Assembly: GCA_027924645.1 (NCBI GenBank)
Contig: BSBN01000233.1
Span: 3,552,501 to 3,616,500 of the forward strand
Direction of reading: 5' to 3'
Source of the DNA: Cunninghamia lanceolata
Taxonomy: Eukaryota > Streptophyta > Pinopsida > Cupressales > Cupressaceae
Length of the DNA stretch: 64,000 bases
Shown: positions 48,701 to 60,492 of the stretch, piece by piece
How the letters are laid out: each line of letters opens with the position of its first letter
Numbering within the stretch: the stretch's first letter is position 1
Position numbers and translations under genes: made by a program
The notes under the pieces: generated by a model
Database searches by the model: none
The model's input: the letters and a program-made list of their open reading frames with translations, nothing else
Told to the model about the DNA's origin: nothing

Positions 48701-49927
48701 GGTTCCTCTACCTCTGATTCTGCCAGCAGAATTATCACCAAACTTTACCACTCCTTCTTCATACCTTTCCAAATCTATGAACTTTTTTTTTTCACCTGTC
48801 ATATGGTGAGAGCATCCACTGTCAATGACCCAATCATCCTTTTCTTCAACTTGGGCAGCCAGAGCTCTTTCTACAATTTTATGATTGACAGATTCAGAGG
48901 GCATTGGATCTTCTTCCTTGATGGCAATAAATACCTAGTCACTTCCAGATTTGTTTCCTGTCTCTGATTCATCATCTGTTACTCCTTCATTATCATCATC
49001 TTAATGAACATAGTAACAATTCTTTTAGAACCTTGATCTATTAGGATTTGGCCTTGAAAATCTTTCCGGACACCTTGAGGCAAAATGACCAATCTTATTG
49101 CAGTTAAAACACTTAAAAGGCAATTTCCCCTCATACTTACTAGATCCTCTTGGCAGTCTTTTTGCAATAAGGGCTTCAAGTTGAGCAGCTTCTACTTCAT
49201 CTTCTTCCAGGTCTTTTCTTGCTTTTTCATACCATGATAGTTTCTTTGAAGAGTTCTCTCCCAGATCAAACTTTTGTTTTCCTTTTACAGAGGAACTAGC
49301 TTTGAATGCAGATTCAGTCTTAGGGGGTGCATCTCCAAACTCGGTTAGTTCAAATGTAGCCAATTTACCAACCAATTGATCTCTGGTGATACCTGAGAAG
49401 GATCTGAATTCTTCAATAGCAGCAACCTTATATTTGTAAGAATCAGGAAGAGATCTGAGGACTTTGCCAACAATCTCATCTTCATCCAAGATTCTACCAG
49501 CACATCTAATGCCACAAACAAGCTCATTTATTATTGGCATAAATGTAGTGATATTTTTATCTTCTCTCATCTTTAGATTTTCAAATTTTCCTTTCAGACT
49601 CTGAAGCTTGGCACATTTAACATACTTGTCTCCTTCATGCAGAAGTTCCATTTTTTCCCAAATCTCATATGCAGTTTTTAGATCAACAACATTTGTCAGA
49701 TCTGAATCAGATAAGGCACTTAGAAGAGCTTCTTTAGTTCACAGATTGTTTTCAGCATCTCTGATTTCACCTACGATACGGAGACCATTCTGTGGAGGAA
49801 CATACTTCTTTAAAGACATGATCCAATACTACATTCCCATACATTGCAAGTGACATTCCATGTGACTTTTCCAAAGAGTGAAATTGGTTCCATCGAACCT
49901 CAGACTATCCTTCTTGTAGGACGACAT
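45767..49927 (-). pseudogene. copia gag-pol polyprotein, single frame with about ten stops
   Basis: ATG at 49927 (SSYKKDSLRFDGTNF...), stop at 45767; about 1386 codons, all in one frame. Domains in order: Gag core with a CCHC knuckle (CFNCNKIGHFASRC, 49070-49111); protease DDWVIDSGCSHHMTG (about 48800-48840); integrase with HTDLCGP and FDRGGEF (48000-48270) after a degenerate HHCC; RT with FVDDIIFGG (46709-46720 for FVDD; the family usual is YVDD) inside an uninterrupted 588-codon ORF; RNase H ending in a SKTKHI-type motif. About ten stops, mostly TAG/TAA, plus one TGA, sit in gag, protease, integrase and the C-terminal end. RT alone is intact but could not be made as a full polyprotein. Confidence 0.93.
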
Positions 49928-49969
49928 CCTGCATCTCCTCAAGCGGTTAAGCTCTTTTAGAGGAACTTA

Positions 49970-49981
49970 GCTCTGATACCA
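49970..49981 (-). other. copia primer-binding site (initiator tRNA-Met)
   Basis: Minus strand TGGTATCAGAGC, two bases after the 5' LTR end (CCAACA). A perfect match to the plant initiator-Met type. The gag ATG follows only about 43 bp later. Confidence 0.9.
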
Positions 49982-49983
49982 AT

Positions 49984-51355
49984 TGTTGGATTTAGGATAG
50001 ACAACTGAGAGGGGGGGTGAATCAGTTGTTCAAAACTTTCTTTCCTATCAATCACTTAAATACTTTTCTTAATTTAGCAGCATAATGATAAATCAATCAT
50101 GGAAACATAATGCAATAATTCAAGAGCAGAAACACATTAACACATAAGACACCAAGATTTTTGATGTGGAAAACCCGGTTAAGGGAAAAACCATGGGGTG
50201 ACTAACCCAAGATTGTATTCTCTGTTAGAAGAATAGAAAGAACAAAATGGCACATGCCAATTAGGGCTCACTGCCCGAGCACACTACTCACAAAAGGCCC
50301 ACTGCCTATAGACACACTGTCTATAGAAAAATAAGTATTACATACTTGAACTAAAGAATAGCATCTTCACCATGCTTGAGTTAGTTCCATTAAGCTCAAT
50401 ACTTCTACTTTGCCTTTTGCTCTACTCCTCTCTACCACACTTCACCTCCACTAGATGCAATTGAAATGACTTTACAACTCCTTATTTATACAAGACATTG
50501 ACTTAGGGATAATCATCCAAGTCGACATACATTACAGAGAAAATACATAAATACAACATAACTAATTACAAAAGACTTCACACGGATCAACACACTGTCA
50601 GCCACAAAGATCTGAGACTTCAATATTCCTTTAGGAGCACGCCATTCTCCACAGAACATCTTCAAGATCATCTGCAGGATGTGTAACTCATCCGGTCGGC
50701 CAGACTTAGGAAAAACATCATCATCCGGAAGTAATTCTTCAATTACAAGCTCAATCTTCAATGTGGACAATCAACATGAACTGGACACAATCCAAGGACC
50801 TCCACAAGCTTGCCTGAATCACCAAGAACATCCACACTACTCATGCTTACTGAAATCATTCTCTCCTTCATCCGGAACCTCAAGAACATAGTCTGTCATC
50901 ACTGTCATATTGGAATAGATGCTTGCGGACCTCCAGACCATGAACCAATTGAGTTGTCACTTCACATTGACTTCCTAAACACTCCACCAAATCCGTAGAA
51001 CATGATACTGTATTTTTGGATCTCACTGGACCTATTTGTGTCACTCTGTCAACTCTGAACATCTGCCAGAACTAGTTTTAGTTAAGTGGCCATAACTTCT
51101 TTAGATCTTCATGTGGACCTTTGAAATCTTTACTAGATCATCTTAAGATACATATCTACAAACCCTTTGAAGCGCATCCTCTGATCTTCTTCTTAGCTGG
51201 GATCTTTACCTCACTGTCTTCACTGTTCTTCTTAGTTCCTGATAGGACTAATTTTCTCAATATCCTCAGTAAACAACTCATCCAATCCTTATCATTAATG
51301 CAACATGAGTATGTTGACATCAATGACAACACTGGTTAGTCCCATACTTGTAACA
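49984..51355 (-). repeat. copia 5' LTR
   Basis: 1372 bp, colinear with 44067-45440. Confidence 0.95.
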
Positions 51356-51990
51356 CTAATTACTAATATATCTAAGCAACATCATAACATGATAGTGTCT
51401 ACTAAATGGATTGTGGAACAACTTTATCAACATACACATCCTACATTAGAGTAGATAGGTATGTTGTGTTGCACTCACCTATATCATCATACAATTTCTT
51501 CTATGATGTAGGTGTGTATGTTGATATTGTTCCATGACTTCCAAAGTAGACACTAGTTATCATTGGTGTTGGTGAGACATATCAGTAATCGTGTAGAGAA
51601 TTGTTTAAATATGGCCATTTTAATGCAACTATAGCTCGGTATAAATAAGGTTTTGTAAGTATAATTTGAAACACATATAATTGTTTATATTGTACAAAAA
51701 TAGTCTAGTCTAAGTGGTTAGGCACACATGTGCCCTTCATTGATCAAATAAGGAAAACTAAGAACCTCAAAAGGTACATAAACCCCAAGACACACTTCCC
51801 ATACCTAGATGGGTCTACTCATGCTACTTGGAAGTTACAAGGCATTTAAAGGAGATTCAATCACTCAAGAAAGTGCATGTTAACAACTTCATTGCAACAT
51901 AAAAACATACACCAAGGGAATGATTTCTAAACAAACTAATTGCAATATTATACCATTAGAAATAATTTGAATACCTACTAACTATATTTT

Positions 51991-54339
51991 TTGAATAAAA
52001 CCATCATTGAAAAATCATTACATGTAACAACAATACACATGTCCTAGTTTGAGGTTAGGAAATATAACATTAATTTCAATAAATTTCTCACCACCTCGAT
52101 GGTAGATTACAATCCGAAATACTACCAATAAAATTAATGTTTGAAACCCATTTTGATGTGTCATAACTTAAATAGTTGGCTAAGTAAACATTTTAAAATA
52201 AGCCTAATTGATTTATGACACTATAATAGTTAAGACAATTTCAATTGACTCAATATGTATCTTGGTTAAAGATTAGTAATAAATTTTGAGAAGGGAATTG
52301 TCATGTCCTAGATGCAGAACATAAACATTTTTATTATAAAGGAAAAACATTTTTTTTAGATTACCCCTATTGTCTCAAAGATACAAGATAATATATGTTC
52401 CTTAAATATATTAATAAGCCTAAGGATGAACATTGAGAATTTTATATATGTTATTTTTGTATAGTTATGTTCAAGGACTTGTTTATAGCCATTGTTGATA
52501 TGCAATATTTTTTATTTAATGGTATATGTATCATATGTTTTCTCTAAGAAATTTTATTTTTCTATGGCCCTATAATGACAATGTGGTCTTTGAGACTTGG
52601 TATGGACTGGATTGAGTGCATTTAGAAATTTCTAAGTATTCCAGAAATACCTCAAAATTTATAGTGCATTTGCTCTATTTAATGATGTAATAATTTTGTG
52701 ATAAGTCTAAAGATTTAGGTTTTCTAGCTTGCTTGTTGCATAATTTTCCTAAATCCAAAGATTGTGTCACATTTGTAATCAATATCATTCTAGATCTTGG
52801 ACTTCTTAAGAGTTGAGTTTGAAGTGATTTTTCTCTTGGAATCTCTAAGTATATAATTTATTGATTTAAATAGAAATTATTTAAAAAAATTAAATGCAAT
52901 TTGTACATTAAGTTCTTTTCCATATCAAAAGACATAAATGGCCAAGGATTCCCACCAACATTACTACAATTTCATAAGATAATTTTTTTAATAAGAAATT
53001 TGCACAACTTTAGTCTATTTTAAAGTAATATGATCATAAGCATGTGTAAATGTAATCTAAGAAACAAGTATCACATAGTGGCTAGTCCTTGTCAAATTGC
53101 AAAATGTTTGGAAATAGAAATAATAATCAAGCCAATTGCATTCCTCTACAAACTATGGCCCCTTATTTGAATTTATAAGATATTGTAATTTACACACCTA
53201 ATTTCATTCCTTATGATGACACTGACATTGAAATCAAAATTGAAAACTCGTTGAATCTAATACATGTAGGAAAATATTATGTAAATGGGTGTGAATATGC
53301 TCAAAATCCTAATTGCTTAGATGGATGTGAAATCATGCCAAGTACACCTAATAATATCAAGACTATTGCCCCTTATGTGGTGACATGGATTAACAAAATG
53401 GCAATTTGTTATATCTTTTGAAGAAATACTTTATATCATTGAGGTTAATGAGAAATACTTGCTAATATAAATCAAGTCTTACTAATGAAAATATTTTTAT
53501 CTAATGAATTTTTGTTCATGGATGCATGTTGGAAATCCCCCAAAAGTCCACTTAATTATAAATCAAGCATGAGTGAACATGAAGAAAATTGTAGTATTCA
53601 ACTTGATGAAAAGACACATGTGGACACCCAAACATGGCTCGACAAATGATGATTCAATAGGCTTAGAATTTAAAAATTCATGCAAATACATGTTGATATA
53701 TCCCTACACTATGCTATATCTAATACACATGTTAACAATTTTCTTGTTTCTAGTAATGTAGATTTGTATGATCATGTTAATAGTATTGATGCAAAAGAAA
53801 TTTTCACTCATGATCATGTGGGAGTGTAAATCACATATCTAAGGATCTTAAGGGGGTATATTTGGAGGATTGTTTGTTGATTTGAGCATAGTGATGGAAT
53901 GTGAACAAATACCTTTGGTTGTTACTATCACACAAAATAGGATGTTTGCCTTCCTTGCCTATATTTTATCATGTTTATTATTTTGATCATGGTGGTTTAA
54001 ATGAAAGAAAATGCATATGGATTAAACATGACAACAATGAGAAATCACAAAGTTCTTAACCTTGAATGTGATAGACATCCTAAAGTTGATGCTAGACTAT
54101 GGCTTAAATTTGACAGTTGTATAGTTGTATTTAGGCATTTCAGCTGTAAAATACAATCAAAATTTTAAAAAACATTGTATCATATGAAAGGAGAGATTTT
54201 GGACAAACTGTCAAAATTTGTATAGGATTATGATGATATATATATTTGATTTTTTTATGATTTACTTATACTAAGGCATGTCATAGTATATGAAAGGCAC
54301 TTTTGAATAGATAATTGTCATAAAAAAATTGCTTGACAA
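51991..54339 (+). other. AT-rich part of the DNA transposon with degraded coding traces
   Basis: Mostly non-coding. Between about 53187 and 53410 one frame reads roughly 75 codons without a stop (NFIPYDDTDIEIKIE, NGCEYAQNPNCLDGCE). At 53570-53830 there are further open stretches (MSEHEENCSIQLDEKTHVD, NFLVSSNVDLYDHVNSIDA) in shifting frames. The acidic, Cys- and Asn-rich composition is reminiscent of the C-terminal part of the gag-like gene at 21883-23463, but I cannot align them reliably. Possible remnant of another gag-only element or an unknown gene. Confidence 0.35.
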
Positions 54340-54837
54340 GCAAGGTTGACTATCAAATTTAAGCAAGGTTGACTGTTAGAATCATAACACAACAACCTTT
54401 GCCAGCATCCTCCCTGCCTGTAACAAAATGGGAGCTTTGGAACAGGGTATGCACATCCATATGAGCATAACGGAAGGGGGTATTTTTGTCAGATATTATA
54501 GTTGGAAATATTGTGGTCGATATGTATGCAAAATGTGGAAGCCTTCCCAAGGCACATGAATTGTTTTATAGAATGACTCAAAGAGATGTCATCTCATGAA
54601 CGGCAATGATCATAGGGTATGCACAAAATGGATTTTTTGAAAAGGCTTTAGAAAGTTTCAAGCAAATGCAATTGGAAGGTGTAAAGCCAGAAACCACAAC
54701 CTTCACCAACATCCTCCCATGCAAGCCTGTGACAAAATGGGAGCTTTGGAACAGGTATGGACATTCATCTGAGCTTAATAGAAGGGATTTTTTTAGCAGA
54801 GATTATAGTTGGAAATGCTATGGTAGACATGTATATG
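54340..54837 (+). pseudogene. PPR protein gene fragment, part 1
   Basis: Degenerate pentatricopeptide-repeat coding sequence. The clearest part is IIGYAQNGFFEKALESFKQMQLEGVKPETTTFTNILPC (54609-54722), a PPR unit in plant PLS style, preceded by a CGSLPKAHELFYRM-like stretch in another frame. Frames shift repeatedly. Two related PPR stretches follow one another within the fragment. PPR proteins are organellar RNA-binding factors; this copy cannot be functional. It lies inside the DNA transposon and suggests capture of a host gene piece. Confidence 0.75.
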
Positions 54838-55749
54838 TGGTGTAGGAGCACCTTGACAAATTGACATTTTCATAGGAATTTGATTGAACTTTGATGATTC
54901 AACAATGTAATGAGATAAATTAAGTCATTTTTCCTTTTATTAAAGTCACTAAGAGAGGTCTAAGTTCAAATTTGTGTAAATGATGTAAAATTGTAAAGTT
55001 GCAAATGATGCAAACTTGGAATATGAAAGGTCATTTTGGTTCTAGGCGTTGACAGGTAGCTAGAAATCAGTTGGAATGTGAGGAGTCATGATGTAATGCC
55101 TTTAAAAGGCCTTGTATCCATTTGTGAAGGCAGAGGGTAGAAGGTTGGAGAATGTGGGTTGTTACATTTTGATGCGATATCAATAAAAGATACCCTTGTT
55201 TCTGTATTTCTGAATGTTAAACTGTTGTTTCAGAGATTGGTACGGATTTGTACGAATTTTATATGACCAAAATGTGGTATGGATGGAAATAGTATTGAGT
55301 CTACTTTCCATTTGTATTTGTTGCATCAAATTTTATTAAGATTTGAATAAGTTATGGCATTTTTATTGAGGGTAGGTCTGCAGAGTTTAATTTTATGAAA
55401 ATGTAGTCTAAAAATATGCATGGTACGGCCTGGTACAGCCTCACATTGATGTATATAATAGATGGATGGAAAGATATGTGTTTCTAGTTTACAATTATTT
55501 TGGTTTGATATAATTTCATTAAGTTTTGTGAGAGATATTGCAATTTTTGTGAGGGCAGGTCTGAACGCTGCCTAGAGTTCGCAGTTTTGGAAAAAAAATC
55601 ATAACCTTCTCCCCTACCATTGGATCTTCATGAAAATTGGAGGAAAAATATGTATTAATGTTATCTTCAACATGACCAAAGCAATTGGATTAGTTCTTTG
55701 ATTTGTTGATGTTATTGAGGATAGTTTTGGTCCTCCTACCTCTGCATCA
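54838..55749 (+). repeat. small LTR element, 5' LTR
   Basis: 912 bp, colinear with 56330-57234. Confidence 0.92.
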
Positions 55750-56329
55750 GATTGGTATCAGAGCAAGCAAAAGCTCTGGGAGGAGATGTTATTTCTGAGA
55801 TGAAGAGTTAAAGTTTGTTGGTGACCATTATTTGTTTGCTAAGTTGTTTGGTTGCAGGTTCTTGGTCCATCTACCTGTAGAAGGATGTTTTCTAAGGTTG
55901 TGTGTGGGTAGACAAGATGAGGTCTGTCATGACCATTCTCTAATGGAGATTAGGCTGGATAAGGGTGCAGAGAGAAGCCACTGAGGAGAGAGTGGTAGGA
56001 TGCATCACCAAGATCTGTTGTTGGGTGAGATGAATGGTTTGGTGAGTGGGTTTGTTGTGAAGCAGTGAGAGAGATGGATACCTGAAGAAGCACTTGATGT
56101 TGCAGCCTGAAGAGTACTCCACTGATGGGAGTAGAGGGAGCCTGAAGATGCTCTAAGATGATGGTAGTTCAGATTTTGTTGGTTGATTGGTCACCTTTCT
56201 ATTGATCTGAAGATTTGAAGTCTAAAGCTGAGGAGACTGAAGATAAAGCCAGAGGAGATGTAGGAAAAGGTAGTTTTGTTTTGCAGATACATTTCCAAGA
56301 GACTTGGAAATCTTTGTTAGTTGGTTGTA
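55750..56329 (+). other. internal region of the small LTR element
   Basis: Starts with the primer-binding site TGGTATCAGAGC (55753-55764). No ORF of note and no zinc knuckle or enzyme motif. It contains GAGGAGACTGAAG-like purine runs near its end; a clear polypurine tract is not obvious. Confidence 0.8.
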
Positions 56330-57234
56330 TGGTGCAGGAGCACCTTGACAAATTGATGCTTTCATAGGAATTTGATTGAACTTTGATGATTCAAGAATGT
56401 AATGAGATAAATTAAGTCATTTTTCCTTTTATTAAAGTCACTAAGAGAGGTCTAAGTTCAAATTTGTATAAATGATGCAAAATTGTAAAGTTGCAAATGA
56501 TGCAAACTTGGAATATGAAAGGTCATTTTGGTTCTAGGTGTTGATAGGCAGTTAGAAATCAGTTGGAATGTGAGGAGTCATGATGTAATGCCTTTAAAAG
56601 GCCTTGTATCCATTTGTGAAGGCAGAGGGGAGAAGGTTGGAGAATGTGGGTTGTTACATTTTGATGTGATATCAATAAAAAATACCCTTGTTTCTGTATT
56701 TCTGAATGTTAAACTGTTGTTTCAGAGACTGGTATGGATTTGTACAGATTTTATATGACCAGAATGTGGTATGGATGGAAATAGTATTGAGTCTACTTTC
56801 CATTTCTTTTTGTTACATCAAATTTTATTAAGATTTGAATAAGTTATGGCATTTTTATTAAGGTGCAGAGCTTAATTTTCTAAAAATGTAGTCTGAAAAT
56901 ATGCATGGTACGACCTGGTACAGCCTCACATTGATGCATATAATAGATGGATGGAAAGATATGTATTTCTAGTTTACAATTATTTTGGTTTGGTATAATT
57001 TCATTAAGTTTTGTGAGAGATATTGCAATTTTGGTGAGGGCAGGTCTGAACGCTACCTAGAGTTTGCAGTTTTGGAAAAAAAATCATAACCTTCTCCCCT
57101 ACCATTAGATCTTCATGAAAATTGGAGGAAAAATATGTATTAATGTTATCTTCAATATGACCAAAGAAATTGGATTAGTTCTTTGATTTGTTAATGTTAT
57201 TGAGGATAGTTTTGGTCCTCCTACCTCTGCATCA
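56330..57234 (+). repeat. small LTR element, 3' LTR
   Basis: 905 bp, colinear with 54838-55749; followed by ATATG. Confidence 0.92.
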
Positions 57235-57560
57235 ATATGCAAAATGTGGAAGCGTAGACAAGGCATGTCACCTGTTGATAGAATGCCTCAAAGAAATATG
57301 GTCTCGTGGTTGGTAATGATTGCAAGGTATGCACAAAATGGATATGTTAAAAAGGCTTTAGAAACTTTCAAGCAAATGCAATTCGAAGGTGTAAAACCAA
57401 ACACCCTTCGCTAGCATCGTACCTCCTTGTGACAAAATGGGAGCTTTGAAACAAGTATGGACATCCATCATTTAGCATAATTGAAGGGTTTTTTTTTGCA
57501 GATAAGATAGTTGGAAATGCTCAGATAGACATGAATACATAGCAAAATGTGGAAGCACAT
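57235..57560 (+). pseudogene. PPR protein gene fragment, part 2
   Basis: Continues the PPR coding trace after the inserted LTR element: KCGSVDKA, then RMPQRNMVSW, then IARYAQNGYVKKALETFKQMQFEGVKP, then a TAG and further decayed sequence with DKMGALKQ. It is a third copy of the same PPR-type unit found at 54340-54837, in line with a tandem PPR array. Confidence 0.75.
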
Positions 57561-57956
57561 AAAATTTCATATACAGAATAAATCTTGGAGAAAGGAGAAA
57601 AATTTACATACCTGGCTCGAGGGTGGCAACGAACTCAGCTAGTGGGGAGCTCCTAGGGTTCGGTCACTCTTGTCTGGGTTTGACAGTACTGATTGTCGAA
57701 AATGACAGTTAAAACTCATATTAAAAAAAACCCTAAACAATTGGGTTCGATTAAACACCTGTTTGCTCGAACCCATTATTATATTAATAAAAAATTTGGT
57801 TGTGCCTGGGTTTGATCGAACCCCCTATGACCTTGTGGTGATGTAGGGTTTGATCAAATGTATAGGTTCGATTGAATCCTCTTTAGGATTCGATTGAACG
57901 TTCTTGTTTGATCGAACCTAGTTTTTCTTTTTTTGAAGGCACGGGCAATATTTTTT
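57561..57956. repeat. right subterminal zone with TTCGATCGAA-type motifs
   Basis: No gene. From 57735 to 57930 there are at least seven variants of the motif (GGGTTCGATTAAACACC, GGGTTTGATCGAACCCC, GGTTCGATTGAATCC, TTTGATCGAACC), in both orientations. They mirror the zone near the left end of the DNA transposon. Confidence 0.75.
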
Positions 57957-57994
57957 TGTCAAAAAAATTGTAACCCATTATTGTATGTTCACCC
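57957..57994 (-). repeat. right terminal inverted repeat of the DNA transposon
   Basis: Ends TGTAACCCATTATTGT...TTCACCC at 57994. Its reverse complement matches the left TIR. The next bases, AAAGATAG, resume the chromovirus RT. Confidence 0.85.
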
Positions 57995-57996
57995 AA

Positions 57997-60459
57997 AGAT
58001 AGACATGAAGAGTGGATACCATTAGATCAGAATCAGAGAAGGTGATGAATGGAAGATTGCTTTTAAGACAAATGAAGGATTGTATGAGTGGTTAGTGATG
58101 CCTTTTGGATTGACAAATGCACCAAGTACTTTCATGAGATTGATGAATGACGTCTTGAAGAAATTCTTGGGTAAGTTTGTGATTGTATACATGGATGATA
58201 TTCTAATTTTCAGTAAGACAAAGGAGGAACATTTGTGGCATATTAGATAAGTTTTGTAGAGACTGAGAGAAGAGAAATTGCTGATAAACATCAAGAAGTG
58301 TAGTTTCGTGAAGGAAAAACTAGTGTATTTGGGATTTGTGATTTCTACGGAAGGATTGAAGATGGACCCTGAGAAAGTGAAAGCACTTGTTGAATGGCCT
58401 ACACTGGAGAGCATTAGAGAGGTTAGATCATTTCATGGATTGGCTAGTTTCTACCAGAAGTTCATCAGAAATTTTAGTTCAGTTTGTATCCCTATGACAG
58501 AGACAATGAGAGGTGACAGAAAATATTTTAAGTGGGCATCAGGAGCAGATAAAAGTGTTGAGTTGTTGAAGTAGAAAGTGACAGAGCAACCTATTTTGGC
58601 ATTAGTGGATTTCAATAAGGTATTTCAAGTTGATTGTGATGGCAAACGGAAATGTAATTGGAGTAGTGTTAAGTCAAGAAGGTAGACCAGTAGCATATTT
58701 CAGTGAGAAGTTGAATGATGCAAGGAGAAGATATTCAGTTTATGATCAGGAGTTATATGCCATAATTCAAACCTTGAAGAAGTGGAGACATTATTTGTTG
58801 CCTAGAAGGAGTTTGTGTTGTATACAGATCATCAAGCTTTGCAATATTTGAATAGTCAAGGTAAGTTGAATCAGAGACATATGAGATGGGTAGAGTTCAT
58901 GCAGAGTTATACATTTGTGTTAAAACATAGGAGTGGAAAATTAAATAAAGTTGTTGATGTATTGAGTAGAAGAAGAAACTTGTTGACAGAGATGAGAGTT
59001 GAAGTGTTGGGTTTTGATGAATTGAAGAACATGTATGAGGGAGACACTGATTTTGCAAAACCTTGGAAAGCATTTAAGGAACCTATTGTGACAAATAGGA
59101 GTAAGTGGTTGGACTATTTCATTCAAGAAGATATGTTATTCAACGGAAGTTAGTTATGAATACCTAGAAGTTTAATGAGAGATAATTTGATCAAGGAGAA
59201 GCATAGTGGTGGATTGGCAGGACATTTTGGCATTGCTAAGACAGTGGCTTTGGTAAGTAAAAACTACTTTTGGCCTTAGATACATAAGGATGTTCAGAGA
59301 TTTGTGCAAAGTTGTAGAGTTTGTCAAGTTGCAAAAGGGAGTAGTCAGAATATTGGATTGTATAAACCTTTGACAGCACTGGAGAGACCTTGGGAAGACA
59401 TAAGTATGGATTTTGTAATGGGTTTGCCCAAGACACAGAGAGGACATGATTCAATATTTGTAGTGGTGGATAGATTTTCAAAGATGGATCATTTCATACC
59501 TTGCAAAAAGACAACTGATGCAGTGCATGTAGCAGACCTATTTTTCAAGGAGATTGTGAGATTGCATGGATTACCTAAGAGTATAGTTTTAGACAGAGAT
59601 ACAAAGTTTGTTGGATATTTTTGGAAGACACTTTGGAAGAAGATGAAGACAGATTTGAAGTTCAGTTCAACTTTTCATCCATAGACTGATGGACAGACAG
59701 AGGTAGTGAATAGGAGTTTGGGAAACTTGTTGAGATGTTTGATTGGAGAGAAGACAAGAAGTTGGGACTTGATTCTTTCACAAGTAGAATTTGCATACAA
59801 TAATTCAGTAAACAGGGGTACTGGAAGAAAACCTTTTGAGATTGTGACCAGAGTGAATCCTAGAGAAGTAGCAGAATTAAGAGCTATCAGTCTGGAAGAA
59901 AAGAGAAGTGCCGAAGCAGAAGAATTTGTAGATCATATGCAAACAATGCATAATCGGGTGAACAAGCATTTGGAGGACATGAATAGTAAGTATAAGGAAA
60001 AGGAAAATGAGAAGAGAAGACATAAGGAATTTGAAGTTGGAGATGAAGAGATGGTGTACCTGAGAAAAGAAAGATTTCCAGTTGGGACATATAACAAGTT
60101 GAAGATGAAGAAGTTTGGACCTTGTAAGATACTTAGAAAAATTGATTCAGGAAATGCATATGAAGTGGAGCTACCAGAGACCTTGGATATATCACCTATT
60201 TTCAACATTGCAGACCTATATTAGTATCATGAAGTAGAGTTTAGTGACAGTATGGAAGAAGACTTGAAGAAGCAATTACCACAACAAGCACCAAAGCAGA
60301 TTGAAGAGATTTTGGACAGCAGAGTTGGACACAACACTAGAGGAAGACAATACAAAGAATACCCTATGAAGTGGAAAGGCAGTCCAGAAGAAGATTCATC
60401 ATAGATTTCTCAGGATGAGGTGGACCGTCTTGGTTCTCCATTAGGTCTAGCAAAGTGAG
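57997..60459 (+). pseudogene. chromovirus RT (3' part), RNase H, integrase and chromodomain, broken
   Basis: The frame interrupted at 5500 resumes here. RT continues with an [23 protein letters not shown] block and the active site [10 protein letters not shown] (YMDD at 58188-58199). RNase H lies at 58600-58990, with frameshifts near 58625 and 58805. Integrase has a zinc-binding H/C region (59150-59330), then SMDFVMGLP (Asp codon 59409), LDRDTKF (about 59590) and TDGQTEVVNRS (Glu codon 59700-59702). After a GTGRKPFEIV segment comes a chromodomain-like end, RQYKEYPMKWKGSPEEDSS (60340-60420), with the following Trp replaced by TAG; the stop is at 60457. The chromodomain marks the element as a chromovirus. 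Confidence 0.9.
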
Positions 60460-60492
60460 GGACTCACTTTTTCAATAACCTCGGATGTCTAA
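60460..60492 (+). other. spacer before the chromovirus 3' LTR
   Basis: A purine run GCAAAGTGAGGGA stands at 60449-60461, about 30 bp before the shared LTR start. Either the polypurine tract is displaced, or the true LTR starts near 60462 and the left copy has lost its first bases. Confidence 0.4.

Larger units (their letters stand above)
44067..51355 (-). mobile_element. Ty1/copia retrotransposon
   Basis: LTRs 44067-45440 and 49984-51355 with the duplicated pentamer CTAAT on both sides (44062-44066 and 51356-51360). It carries an initiator-Met primer-binding site, a single-frame gag-pol (45767-49927, minus strand) in copia order (gag, protease, integrase, RT, RNase H) and a polypurine tract. 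At 7.3 kb it is normal in size. The LTRs differ at only two positions in the first 200 bp, so it is young relative to the outer layers. It inserted into the third unit of the tandem array. Confidence 0.95.
16252..51990. repeat. tandem array of three ~1.1-kb fold-back units (interrupted)
   Basis: A unit starting AAATACAAATATAG recurs at 16252, 16917 and 43592. Copy A (16252-16916) is short, lacking the middle. Copy B is 16917-17721 plus 43292-43591, split by the Tat element. Copy C is 43592-44066 plus 51356 to about 51990, split by the copia element. B and C are each about 1.1 kb when emptied. Each unit contains internal inverted repeats: for example TTGCCTTAGGATGGCCATG faces GGCCATCCTAATGCAA, and TAGTAGATG...CAGTCTACAC faces GTGTAGACTGTCATCTACTA. 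It has no coding potential; it may be derived from a fold-back or MITE-like element. Confidence 0.85.
54838..57234 (+). mobile_element. small non-coding LTR retrotransposon (LARD/TRIM-like)
   Basis: Direct repeats 54838-55749 and 56330-57234 (912 and 905 bp) both start TGGTG(T/C)AGGAGCACC and end CCTCTGCATCA. The pentamer ATATG flanks both (54833-54837, 57235-57239). A TGGTATCAGAGC primer-binding site follows the left LTR. The 580-bp internal region is non-coding. It split the PPR fragment at GTATATG/CAAAATG. It must depend on other elements for mobility. Confidence 0.9.
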
